Origin: Puffinus mauretanicus
Lineage: Eukaryota; Chordata; Aves; Procellariiformes; Procellariidae
Assembly (NCBI GenBank): GCA_023333565.1
Contig: JAJKFH010000227.1
Span: forward strand, 1,736,001 to 1,800,000
Reading direction: 5' to 3'
DNA length: 64,000 nt
This document shows positions 17,584 to 26,510 of this stretch, piece by piece. A program made the position numbers and the translations under genes. Position 1 is the stretch's first letter. Every line of letters begins with the position of its first letter. Below the pieces are notes generated by a model that was not told the origin of the DNA, searched no databases, and saw nothing but the letters and a program-made list of their open reading frames with translations.

Positions 17584-19212
17584 GTAGGTTTGGGGGTTCC
17601 CCTGCTCCGTGAAGGCATCTGGGGGATGGTTGTACGTGGAGGAGCTTTAGGTATTTCTGCCGTGGGCAGGACTGGTGTGGTTTTGGCATCCTGGTGATAT
17701 TTAAGCCACCACGGGTGACCCGTTGCCGGAGCCGCTTTCTCCATCCCCTACCCCAGCCCTATAAAAATATAAGGGTCCCATCCGGCGCTTGCTCCTGCAT
17801 CTTTTGCACCGAGCATCCTCGGGCCGATGGCATCCCTCAAGAAATCAGATGGGGTTTCCTTAGAGGTGGGAAAGAGCCAGCATGGATGGGATGCTCGGGG
17901 GACGGATGGGATGCTCGGGGTCAGCCCGGAGGCCGGGAGCCGGGGTACCCCGGCTCCCGGCCTCCGGGCTGACCCCGAGCATCCTTCATCTCTCTGCTCC
18001 CCCCAGGGATATTCCAACTCAGGAGCTTTTTATCCTGCTGCTTTCTCCCAAACTTTCATTTTCTTAATGGAGTTAGGCTGGGGACGGCGGCAGTGATGTC
18101 TGCAGAGAGAGGAAAGCAGGAGCTTTTAATGCTCCTGGCCTCGTTGCGTTGGGTGAGCAGGGCAAAGGCTGGATATCGCATCTCCCGTTAGCTCCGCATC
18201 CCAGCGCTGACCCCTGAGCAGCTCGTATTAATCATCCTTGGGGTCGTTAGGGATGGGAGCTAACGAGCATCCCTCTCTAAGATGCAGAGCTGCTGCTTCC
18301 CTGGTTTTTCCCAAGCCCGAACCCTAGGTGAGGTGTGGGCTGTGATGGATGTGGCTCAAAAATGAGCCCTGTGCCCATGTGGCCGTGTCGGGGATGCTGC
18401 GGGTGGGGGCTGGCGGTGTGGGATCTGGGGGATTTGGGGGTCCCACAGACATCCCACCCCCCCAGCCCAACATGGGGTGACTGAAGAGGGGAAACTGAGG
18501 CAGCCAGGGAATCCCCGTCCTGCCCCAAATCCAGGGCAGAGCCCCAAAATATCCCCTTGCTCCTCCAAACCCCTCCGACGAGCTTGGAGTCTGCAGTAAA
18601 ATAAAAGATCCCCCCCCCTTTTCCAGTTCCCTTACGTAAGGCAGAGCTTTATCCTTAATTAAAAAGAGATTAAAAATATCAGTGTCTGTCCCCTCCAGGC
18701 ATTTTCCTGCTTGGGAAGAGCTGAAACCTCCCTGGCTGCTGCCTGCGCCGCGCGGGGCTTTTCTCCTGATTAAAAAAGCAGATTAAAGCGATCTGCTCCC
18801 CGGGGGGGCCGGGCAGGCGGTCGGGGGGGGGCTGTGGTATCCGCCTCTATCAGACACCCCAAAATCCAGGGTGGGGAGGAGGTGTGAGGCTGCATCAGGC
18901 TGCTGGTGGGCGGCTGTGGATTCTCTAGTGGCTCGTAAGGGGTTGAGCTGGACGTGGCGGAGAGCAGGGAGGGGGGGAGGCTGCAGCCCCACGCCTGATC
19001 TTGTCTCCCCCCCCTTGATCCCCCCCATTTCTGCAGGCTTGAAGACGTGCGTGAGCAGCGGGAACGGCAGCGACAGGACCTCGGTGGCACCCCCGGGCGA
19101 GAAGCACCTGCACGTGCCCTCCATCATCGTCACGCCGCCCACGCCCACGGGGGCCACGCTGTCCCGCGAGGCCCGGCGGGTGGGGGGGCCACCGCCGTGC
19201 AGCCAGTGCTGA
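17556..19212 (+). CDS. C16orf74: C16orf74 / calcimembrin-like calcineurin-binding small protein (2 coding exons)
   Basis: Joining 17556-17583 and 19037-19212 gives 67 residues; the human protein is 76. The N-terminus MGLKLSCLKG matches the family and keeps Gly2 with Ser6 (an N-myristoylation consensus) and Cys7 and Cys14, the positions palmitoylated in the human protein. Residues 34-42 read LHVPSIIVT, the composite LxVP plus PxIxIT-type motif by which the human protein binds the phosphatase calcineurin; it is followed by the conserved TPPTPTG, whose threonines are phosphorylated in human. The protein has no transmembrane segment and should sit on the inner membrane face through lipids. After TPPTPTG the sequence diverges from mammals and ends CSQC. 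An AATAAA 225 nt past the stop supports this as the last exon. Position between EMC8 and GINS2 matches human. Confidence 0.88.
17909..17984. repeat. 76-bp perfect palindrome without spacer
   Basis: Two exact 38-bp arms meet at 17946/17947 with no spacer; the centre is GGGGTACCCC. The outer ends are GGATGCTC and GAGCATCC. It lies in the C16orf74 intron between the two coding exons. A direct copy of the outer part (GGATGGGATGCTCGGGG) lies immediately upstream. Either DNA strand, or the intron RNA, could fold into a stem of about 36 bp. Confidence 0.97.
19037..19212 (+). CDS. C16orf74: C16orf74 coding exon 2 (residues 10-67)
   Basis: Acceptor TTTCTGCAG at 19036; stop TGA at 19210-19212. It encodes Cys14, a Ser/Gly linker, the calcineurin-docking motif (codons at 19108-19134) and a diverged C-terminus. 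A further 3' exon restoring a mammal-like acidic C-terminus was looked for and not seen. Confidence 0.85.
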
Positions 19213-19436
19213 GCGCGGGGACGGGGGGCACATGCGCAGCAGGATCTGTCCCCACTCCGCCGGGATGGAGATGCAGCCGCTGGGATGCGAATTGGCCGGA
19301 TCCAGCACCCCGGGAGCTCCCCGGGGACACGCGGGGCACCCACCACACGGGTGGGTTTGGACACCGGTGACTGGTTTTTCTCTCTTTTCCTAAAAACGCC
19401 GGGGAGGGGGTGGCACGGCGCAGCTCCTTCCCGGTG

Positions 19437-19442
19437 AATAAA
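19437..19442 (+). terminator. C16orf74: C16orf74 polyadenylation signal AATAAA
   Basis: Canonical AATAAA 225 nt downstream of the C16orf74 stop codon, in a GC-rich 3' UTR. It fixes the probable end of the transcript near 19460. Confidence 0.75.
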
Positions 19443-20144
19443 GCCCCCGGAGCTCCGCACCCCCCGGTTTGGCACCCGCCGCCTCCCTCGGTCCCCCCAA
19501 AAACCCCCCAAAGCTGATCCTGTGCCGGATGAGGGGCCAAAAGCGGGGTACACCCCACCAGCCCCCACCTCTCCGTCCGGATTGAAGAAGCCGATTGCAA
19601 ACGGCATCGGAAAAATGAACTCAGCGTTGCCTGCAACCCGCCCTCGCGGCCCCGCCGCATCGGCCGCATCCCGGGGAGGGAGCCGGGGGCGACGCTTCCC
19701 GGGGAGCGGCGGCACCAGGAGCCGGCGGGAGAGGCGGGAGTGTGAAAGCAGATGGAAATTTAATTTTTTAATGACAGCAGCAGATGGCAAAAGACACGCG
19801 AGTGGAGTCGCAGCATGGCGGAGCCGTTTATAGAGCGACCGGCGGAGCCGCGGCATGTGCCGGCGGCACCGCGGGGGCTGCTCGGTTAATGATGGAGGGG
19901 GGCGGTGGATGGGGGGGTCCCAGGGGTTGGTCCCCCACCCCAGCGTAGGCAATCCTCACCCCGAGGGTCGGGGTGGCTCCCATGGGTGCCCCGGGGTGGC
20001 TGGGGAGGGGGATTGGGGAGAGCTGGCATGGTTTGGGGGGGGTCTGTTTCCATGGCGACCTGCAAGCTGGGCTGCAGCCCCCCGAAATGCCCAGAGCGGT
20101 GGGTACCGGCGGCTTCGGCCCCTCGGCTGGGCTGAACGTGAGCG

Positions 20145-20780
20145 GGTGGAGGGAGGGAGGGAGGGATGGAGGGATGGAAGGAGGGATGGAGGGAGGGATG
20201 GAGGGGTGGAGGGATGGAGGGATGGAGGGATGGAGGGATGGAGGGAGGGATGGAGGGGTGGAGGGATGGAGGGATGGAGGGGTGGATGATGTGGTGCATG
20301 GACAGACAGCAAGATGAGGGCTGATTGCTGCTCTGAGGCATGGATGAGTGGATAGAGGATGGATGGAGCCATGGACGGATGGATGGGTGGGTGGGTAGAT
20401 GGCGCAGTGGATGGGTGGGTGGATGGATGGAGCCGTGGATGGATGGGTGAGTAGACTGATGGACGGGTGGGAGGATGAAGGCAGGGGTGGGTGTAGGTAT
20501 GGGTGAATGGACGGGTGGATGGATGAGTGGATGGATGGATGGATGGAGGCGTGGGTGGGTGGGTGGGTGGATGAAAGCATGGATGGATGGATGGGTGGGT
20601 GGGTGGATGGATAGAGGCATGGATGGGTTGCTGGATGGATGGATGGAGGCGGGGATGGATGGGTGGAAGCATGGATGGGTGGGTGAGTGGGTGGATGGAT
20701 GGAGGGAGGCATGGGTGGGTGGGTGGGTGGGTGGATGAAGGCAGGGATGGATGGACAGACGGACGGATGGATGGATGATG
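20145..20780. repeat. GGAT/GGGT tandem repeat (minisatellite-like)
   Basis: About 640 bp of variant GGAT, GGGT and GGAG tetranucleotides, starting with GGAGGGATGGAG units and grading into GGATGGGTGGGT units. Interruptions occur near 20290-20340. The purine-rich strand is the plus strand. It lies between the C16orf74 poly(A) signal and the GINS2 promoter. The long PSIHPS-type reading frame on the minus strand is a by-product of the repeat. Confidence 0.95.
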
Positions 20781-20960
20781 GTTTCATCAGAGTGGCGGGA
20801 AGGGATGGGCGGGCGATGGCGGGTGCCTGAGCGCGGGTGGCCGCACAGGGACAGCAGCACGGACGGACGGACGGACAGGCGGCTGCCGCCGGCCCCCGCC
20901 CCGTGCCCGGGGAGCCCCGGGGACACCCACGCGCGGCCCCGCGGGGCGCTGCTCCTCCCG

Positions 20961-20978
20961 GCCGCCAGGGGGCGGCAG
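20961..20978 (+). promoter_or_regulatory. CTCF-like site
   Basis: GCCGCCAGGGGGCGGCAG closely matches the vertebrate CTCF core (CCASYAGRKGGC type). It sits between the GGAT repeat and the GINS2 promoter, where a boundary element would be plausible. Binding is inferred. Confidence 0.55.
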
Positions 20979-21059
20979 CGGCGGGCGCCGCGCACATGCG
21001 CAGAGGGTGAAGGAGGGGGCGCTGCGGGCCCCGCGGCGCCCGGCAACAAGTGCTGAGCG

Positions 21060-21448
21060 CTGATTGGCCCGGGCGCCCCAAGGGAGCACCGGGATTGGTC
21101 ACTCTGCGACGGACCCAGACCTCCTCCCGCTGGGCCTGGCCGCGGGGCCAGAGCCGGAGCGCGGCGCGAGTAAGACAGCCAATCAGAAAAGGGTGCGCCA
21201 TGATAACCAATGGCCGGCCAGCGCCGCCCGTGGGAAACCAATCAGCGTGCTCCGAGCTGCGCCAGACCCCGCCCCCTCGCGGAGACCGCGAAAACGCGCC
21301 CGGCGGCGGGAAGCGGAGCGCTGTGGGCGGGGCCTCGCCGCTGCGCAGCCAATGGGGAGGGCGGGCACGCGGCGGGCCCGATGCCGGTTCCGGTTCCGGT
21401 TCCGTCCCGGGGCCGGTTCGGTGCCGGCCCGGGTCCCCCGCCGCCGCC
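21060..21448 (+). promoter_or_regulatory. GINS2: GINS2 promoter with six CCAAT boxes
   Basis: CCAAT or its complement ATTGG occurs at 21063-21067, 21094-21098, 21179-21183, 21207-21211, 21238-21242 and 21349-21353. Gaps of 28-31 bp (about three helical turns) separate most neighbours. An E2F-type GGCGGGAA is at 21305-21312 and a GC box at about 21323-21333. There is no TATA box. Multiple NF-Y sites with E2F is the typical design of S-phase and cell-cycle gene promoters, fitting a replication helicase subunit. Confidence 0.8.
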
Positions 21449-21538
21449 ATGGAGCCGGCCGAGGCGGAGTTCCTGGCCGAGAAGGAGCTGGTGACGATCG
21501 TGCCCAACTTCAGCCTCGACCGGATCCACCTCATCGGG
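21449..21538 (+). CDS. GINS2: GINS2 coding exon 1 (residues 1-30)
   Basis: Runs from ATG to the codon for Gly30; donor GTCGGC at 21539 is non-consensus at +3 and +4 but frame and homology require it. Phase 0 exit. Confidence 0.95.
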
Positions 21539-24500
21539 GTCGGCGGGGCCGGGGGGCGGGGACAGGCCCTGGGGGCTGGGGGACAGTGGCCTGGGGGGCT
21601 TGGAGACAGGGCCCGGAGGGCAGGGCCTGGGGGTGCTTGGGGGGCAGGGGCTGGGGAGCTTGGGGACACGGTCTGGGGGGCTTGGGGACAAGGTTTGGGT
21701 GTCAGGAGCTGGGGGGCTTGGGGGACAGAGCCTGGGGAGGTTGAGAACAGCGTCTGGGGGGCTCATGGACAGGCCTTGGGGGTGGGAGCAGGGCGGATTG
21801 GGTCTGGGGGATAAGGGTGAGGGGGTTGGGGACGGGCTGGGGCGTTTGGGGACAGGGAGAGGGGCTGGGGGGCACGCGGAAGGAGCTGGGGGTCTGGTGT
21901 GATGGGGATGGGGGAGTTAAGGGATTGGGGCACGGGGGCAGAGAGGGGGGAGCAGGTTGGGAGGGGGGTAGGGCAGCCCCCCAGGAGGTTTGGGAGGGGG
22001 CGGTGCTGTCCCCCACCTCTCTGGTGCCTTCGCCCCTCACACCTGAGCCTTGGCTGAGGGCTGGGGGGGGTGATGGACTGCACTGGGTGCTGAGCCCCCA
22101 GCTCTGGCAGCAGGTGCCAGGATCTGCCATGCCGGTGGTGCGAGCTGTGCTCCGCTGCCACGCGCCTCTGAAAGCGCCTCGGCCTGAGCCCAGGGGGCGG
22201 CGTTTCCAGGATAGATGTAATTTCTGGTAATAACTTCTGTGAAATGCTTTGAAATAGAAAATGCACCGGAAACGTTAGTTATTACTTCTCAAGGGAGAGG
22301 AGGAAAAGTCTGAGAGCAAGAACTATGGAAGCGAGAGGAGGAAATTCAGATGCTATTTGACTCAGACTTTTCAAAATCCCCTGGAAACTCGTGCTCTCTA
22401 GAGATGGCCGAGGCCCAATTAGCAGATGAGTACTGCGATGTCCTAGCCCTCACTGCTGCCTTACTCTCATCTTGAATTCGTCTTCCAGGGAGATCTGGGT
22501 CCCTTCAATCCTGGCTTGCCGGTGGAAGTGCCTGTCTGGTTGGCCATTAATCTGAAGCAGAGGCAGAAGTGTCGGCTGATTCCTCCGGAATGGATGGACG
22601 TTGGTAAGGATGGCGGCTTCGGCCCTGGGCTTCAGTGGGTGCAGCAGAAACATGAAATAAAAAAAATCTCTGCTTTTCGCCATTAGTGGGAAGCTTAATT
22701 CAACAAACACAAGGTAACTCTGAGAGAAGGATCTAATGTTCCACCACTGGAATTCTTTATATTTACAGGAGATGTAATCTTCCCAGTTAAGTCAGGTATT
22801 TGACTTCTCTTCCTCTGGTGAGGAGGAAGAACAAGGGTTAGATTGAATCCCCAGCCCTGACACTCATCTTCAGCAGCGGCTGCTGGTCTTTCTGAGCAGC
22901 ACTTGCCTCTCTCGCAAGGCTTCTTCAGAAGGAGCTGTGGGGACCTCGGATGACAGTCTGTGAGGAGGGAGACCTTGGAGAGCATGTGTGTGTGTTAATT
23001 GCCGGTTCATTCACTCTGTGAAATCCTTTTCCTCAAGGGCATCGGAAATGGGAGGTTGTCTCACTCTCTAAAAAGTGAGAATCGTGGCACCCTCCCTTTG
23101 TCGTCTCAAGGGAAACTGAGAAAGAGAAGAAATAAACGCTAATGGAGCTGCAGTAAGAGGGAGATCTGCACCAAGCATTCCTGCTTTATTTATTCAAGGG
23201 CACAAACACTAATTAGCTTTGTGGGTGAAGGGACCATCTCCCGACAGGCGATGGGTTTGGGGATCAAGCTGGTGTAGATCCAGCCTCCCAGCATGGTGTG
23301 CTAAGCGTGGCTTCAATGTCCCTGTCAGCATCCTTGTGTGCTTCGTTAGAGAAGCCTTTTTCTGCCCGCACATTGATTCAAGCTTGGACGTAGACTTGGT
23401 CCTACAGAAATAGCATGCAGGTTTTCCTGGGGGGTAAAAATGTGCCTGGAGCGTTGAAGGTCTGGCAATGCCTGACCATTCCTGGTTGTATTTTAGAAAA
23501 ACTGGAGGAAATCCGGGACCAGGAACGTAAAGAGGACACCTTCACTCCGATGCCCAGTCCCTATTATATGGAACTCACAAAGCTGCTGCTAAACTAGTAA
23601 GTAGGAAATGTATTGTAACAGTTTCCGCCCGAGTACATGCTTGCATAGACAATTTTTCAAGCTTTCGTTGGCAGCAACCCCAGAGGGCGGTGGGAAAGTG
23701 AGAGTTAATGGAGGTTTATTTCACAGCGTGCCAAGATCTCGTTGCAGCCGTTTTCTCATGGTAACTTTGCATTTCAGTAACTTGGGGATTGCTTGTTCTG
23801 CAGCCTGATAATTGGGGCTGTGCCGCTTTACTGAGCGGCAGCTAAGCGTAGAGGCCTTGAGGATCAGCAACACGTTCCGCGGCTGCAATCTGTTCAGCAG
23901 CCTAAACCCTCCAGGCTTCTTCCTTGGCTCTCCTTCAGGAGGAAAGCTCCTCTTTCCTCGGCCTGAGAAGCAGGAGACCAGGGATATTCCGAGTCTGAAC
24001 TCCTGCCTGCTGAGGCATTTCACTTGTAAAATGTGCTGGCTGGTATTTTTCTCAGCGCGGACTCTTCTGACTTTAAGCCCTCGATTATGGCGGGGTGGTC
24101 ATTTAAGCACTGGCTTTTCCTCTGGAGACGACGCTCTTGGCGTGCGGCTCCTTCCCTCACGCTAGAATAACCCTGACAGCTCTGTCCGTGTGAATTGATC
24201 TGATCTCTCGAGGTCCTTATGGCAGCGCTGAATTGCCTTAATGGGAGGATGTGGCACAACTCGTACAGTCCTTTCAACTTAATACTCTCTGATAGAGCCA
24301 CGAGAGCCCAGAGCCGGGGCTCTAATCGCAGCCGAGTCCTTTCAGTTCCCTGGCTGCCTGTGACTTTGGCCGGGTTATTGGCCCTCCGTGTACCTCGTAC
24401 CAGCTGGGCAATTAAAGAGCAGAAGGATTCTAGTGAGAACCAGATGCTGCATCAGAGCTGAGCATTCCTGGGTAAATAAACTATCCCAAAAATCCCAGCA

Positions 24501-25304
24501 GCAGAAGTACCAGGCTGGATTTTAATGTTGAGTTGCAGTTTTTTTCTCTGTAGCAAACTGCTCTGCTTATGCCTCAGAGGGCTGAAGAACTGCCAACGTT
24601 ACTTACGCCAGTGACATAACGTACGAGTCCCTCGCAGCCTGTTCTGATCCGCTCTCTCCTCCTCCAGTGCCTCAGACAACATCCCCAAAGCCGATGAGAT
24701 TCGGACGCTGGTGAAGGATACCTGGGACACCCGGATAGCCAAGCTGCGGCTCTCTGCGGACAGCTTCGTCAGGCAGCAGGAGGCTCACGCCAAGGTGCGG
24801 CGGGGACGTGCGGAGAGAGGTTCGCCAGCTCCGTGCTGGGAGGATTCCAGATGCGGTGTGATTGTGTGGGCTTGTGACTGATGAGAGCTGCTCGTGAAAA
24901 TGCTGGTTGGGGCATGTTTTTCCTGGGCTGTGGGTACGTCAGTTGGGAACTAAAGCCATATGCTGAAACCTCGCTTTATGGGCTGGTTGCAGCTCCCTGT
25001 GCGTTGTGGAAATGGTGCTCTCGTTGCCTGTCTGCTTCTCTTGACCGGGGGTGGCAGCTGGGCCGGTCCCTTGGGGTGTCACCGAAGGAAAAGCGTGTGC
25101 TGCAGAGCGGCTTTCTGAGTTCCTTGTCCTCTGCTGCGACAGAGCTCTTTCCCCACGTTCTGCTGTTTTCTCTTTTAGCTGGATAACCTAACCTTGATGG
25201 AGATCAACACGACCGGGACTTTCCTTACTCAAGCCTTAGATCACATGTACAAGCTCCGGACCAACCTCCAGCCTGGCGAGAGCGCCCGCTCCCAGGATTT
25301 CTGA
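21449..25304 (+). CDS. GINS2: GINS complex subunit 2 / PSF2 (spliced, 5 coding exons)
   Basis: GINS2 (PSF2) forms the GINS tetramer with GINS1, GINS3 and GINS4. With CDC45 and MCM2-7 this makes the CMG replicative helicase in the nucleus. Joining 21449-21538, 22489-22603, 23497-23596, 24668-24794 and 25179-25304 gives 185 residues, the same length as human, with no internal stop. Landmarks are [20 protein letters not shown] near the N-terminus, [34 protein letters not shown], the helical [20 protein letters not shown] stretch and the C-terminal [14 protein letters not shown]. The ATG at 21449 lies in CCGCCATGG, a strong Kozak context. No truncation or odd codon is seen. The gene converges on GSE1. 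Confidence 0.98.
21550..22075 (+). repeat. G-rich degenerate repeat at the start of GINS2 intron 1
   Basis: Imperfect units of the type GGGGCTTGGGGACAGG begin within about 12 nt of the exon 1 donor and continue for about 500 bp. G runs of 3-6 lie on the non-template strand, giving strong G-quadruplex and R-loop potential. Confidence 0.8.
22489..22603 (+). CDS. GINS2: GINS2 coding exon 2 (residues 31-69)
   Basis: Acceptor CGTCTTCCAG at 22488, donor GTAAGG at 22604. Encodes [20 protein letters not shown] onward to PPEWMDV. Phase 1 exit. Confidence 0.96.
23497..23596 (+). CDS. GINS2: GINS2 coding exon 3 (residues 69-102)
   Basis: Acceptor TATTTTAG at 23496, donor GTAAGT at 23597. Encodes [20 protein letters not shown] and the [11 protein letters not shown] stretch. 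Phase 2 exit; the split codon is Tyr102 where human has His. Confidence 0.95.
24290..24440 (+). mobile_element. Possible ancient MIR/CORE-SINE relic
   Basis: In GINS2 intron 3, the order GGCTCTAATCGCAG, then TGTGACTTTGG, a TTATT stretch and CCTCCGTGTACCTC, resembles the middle of amniote MIR-type SINEs. The resemblance is judged from memory of the MIR consensus and is weak. Confidence 0.3.
24668..24794 (+). CDS. GINS2: GINS2 coding exon 4 (residues 102-144)
   Basis: Acceptor TCCTCCAG at 24667, donor GTGCGG at 24795. Encodes [20 protein letters not shown] onward to the [11 protein letters not shown] helix. Phase 0 exit. Confidence 0.95.
25179..25304 (+). CDS. GINS2: GINS2 terminal coding exon 5 (residues 145-185)
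   Basis: Acceptor TTCTCTTTTAG at 25178; stop TGA at 25302-25304. Encodes [20 protein letters not shown] and a C-terminus ending QDF, as in human. Confidence 0.96.
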   Translation: MDNLTLMEINTTGTFLTQALDHMYKLRTNLQPGESARSQDF

Positions 25305-25764
25305 GGTACTAGCCAGGCCCTCAAACCTCCCAGGAGAGGGCAGTGGGAGGGAGCAGGCTCTGCTCCTGGCCCCTGGACCTTCATCTGGCCAGCTTCCACC
25401 TCCCTGCACAGATCTGAAGCCACCCAAGCCTCGTTCCCTCCTCGGCAGTAGCCGCACGCAGGTCGGGGTTCCCCTTCCACGTGTGCGCAGGGGAGAGAGC
25501 AGGCAGCCTCGCGGCCGGCCGGGAATCGCTCCAGAGCTGCCGGTGGCACGGGAGCATCCCTGCACGGTAGCTCCTACCCGCTCCCTCTTCGCAGAGGTCG
25601 GCCTCTCTCTTGGGTTCAGGGATCTGCTTGGTGCAGGCGGGGGCTTGCCAGCCCTGGGCTGCTGTCTAACGATGTCGGGCGGATCTCTCCGCCCTGGAGA
25701 GTGTGGGTGTACTTCATAGAGGGAACTTCTGAGGGCAGCACAGGCCACACACTGGCTTGAAAGC

Positions 25765-25770
25765 AATAAA
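25765..25770 (+). terminator. GINS2: GINS2 polyadenylation signal AATAAA
   Basis: Canonical AATAAA 460 nt after the GINS2 stop codon; the transcript end is expected near 25790. Confidence 0.8.
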
Positions 25771-25789
25771 TATCTAGGCGGTGCTTCGC

Positions 25790-26510
25790 CATGAATTTTC
25801 TCAGAGCCTTGAAAAGGGGGAAGATGTGCCGGCAATGAGAGGTGTCTGCTACTCTGCTGGGGAGATCAGCTGGGAAGCAGATCCATCTGCTCTTTGGAGA
25901 AGGACAAAAGAAAATGGCTTTCCCTCTCCAAAGCCAGGCTGTCTTGTAATATCATACGTCTGCCTTTTTTTTTTTTTTTTTTTTTAAAAATCTGGAACTG
26001 TCTGTATAAAAAATAATAATAAAAAAAAAAATAATTGCAGCTGAGTGAACGGCGTCGAATTAGTCCCTGTGTTTTGTCGCACGCTGTGCATCAAGCGTAC
26101 ACGGGTTAAACAATGCTTGGAAAAACCGCAGCTCTCCTCTGGCTCCGGCCCCGTTCCCCTGCGGCAGACCGACAGGCGAGGGCAGGATCCTCGCCAGCGT
26201 CGAGCTGCGTTGATGGCAGATGTAATTATTACGGGCGAGAGGGAAAATGCCGGCTCCAACCCAACGGCGGCAAGCCGCGAGCGGTGCCCTTCCCGGAGCA
26301 TCTGGGCCAGCCTCCGCGCGGCTCCTGCCTGCCATCTGTGCCCTGCCTGCCTCGGCCGCTTCCCCCGGCGCTGCCCGCCGGCAGCAGCGGTCAGGGCTTG
26401 CGAGCAAAGGGCTCCGACAAGGTGACGATGGCAGGAGCTGCCCCCGGGGAGGCTGGGGGATGCTCGGAGCGGGGCTGCTTTCCCATCGCCGGTGGGGGAG
26501 AAAGAATCCT
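25790..26510. other. Short gap between convergent GINS2 and GSE1 3' ends
   Basis: About 0.7 kb containing a 20+ nt poly-T run near 25965, an A-rich run near 26010-26035 and GC-rich unique sequence. No gene is supported. Reading frames here are short and unlike any family recognised. Confidence 0.6.

Noticed and set aside
19213..19436. Search for a further C16orf74 exon with a mammal-like acidic C-terminus
   Set aside because: No acceptor followed by a matching reading frame was found before the AATAAA at 19437; the frame ends cleanly at 19212.
19828..21669. 613-codon minus-strand reading frame rich in PSIHPS
   Set aside because: It is the translation of the GGAT/GGGT tandem repeat and runs into the GINS2 promoter and exon 1 on the wrong strand. 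Other frames of the same array are equally open.
22227..22285. Inverted pair GTAATAACT/AGTTATTAC in GINS2 intron 1
   Set aside because: 9-bp arms 41 nt apart with no other structure; likely chance.
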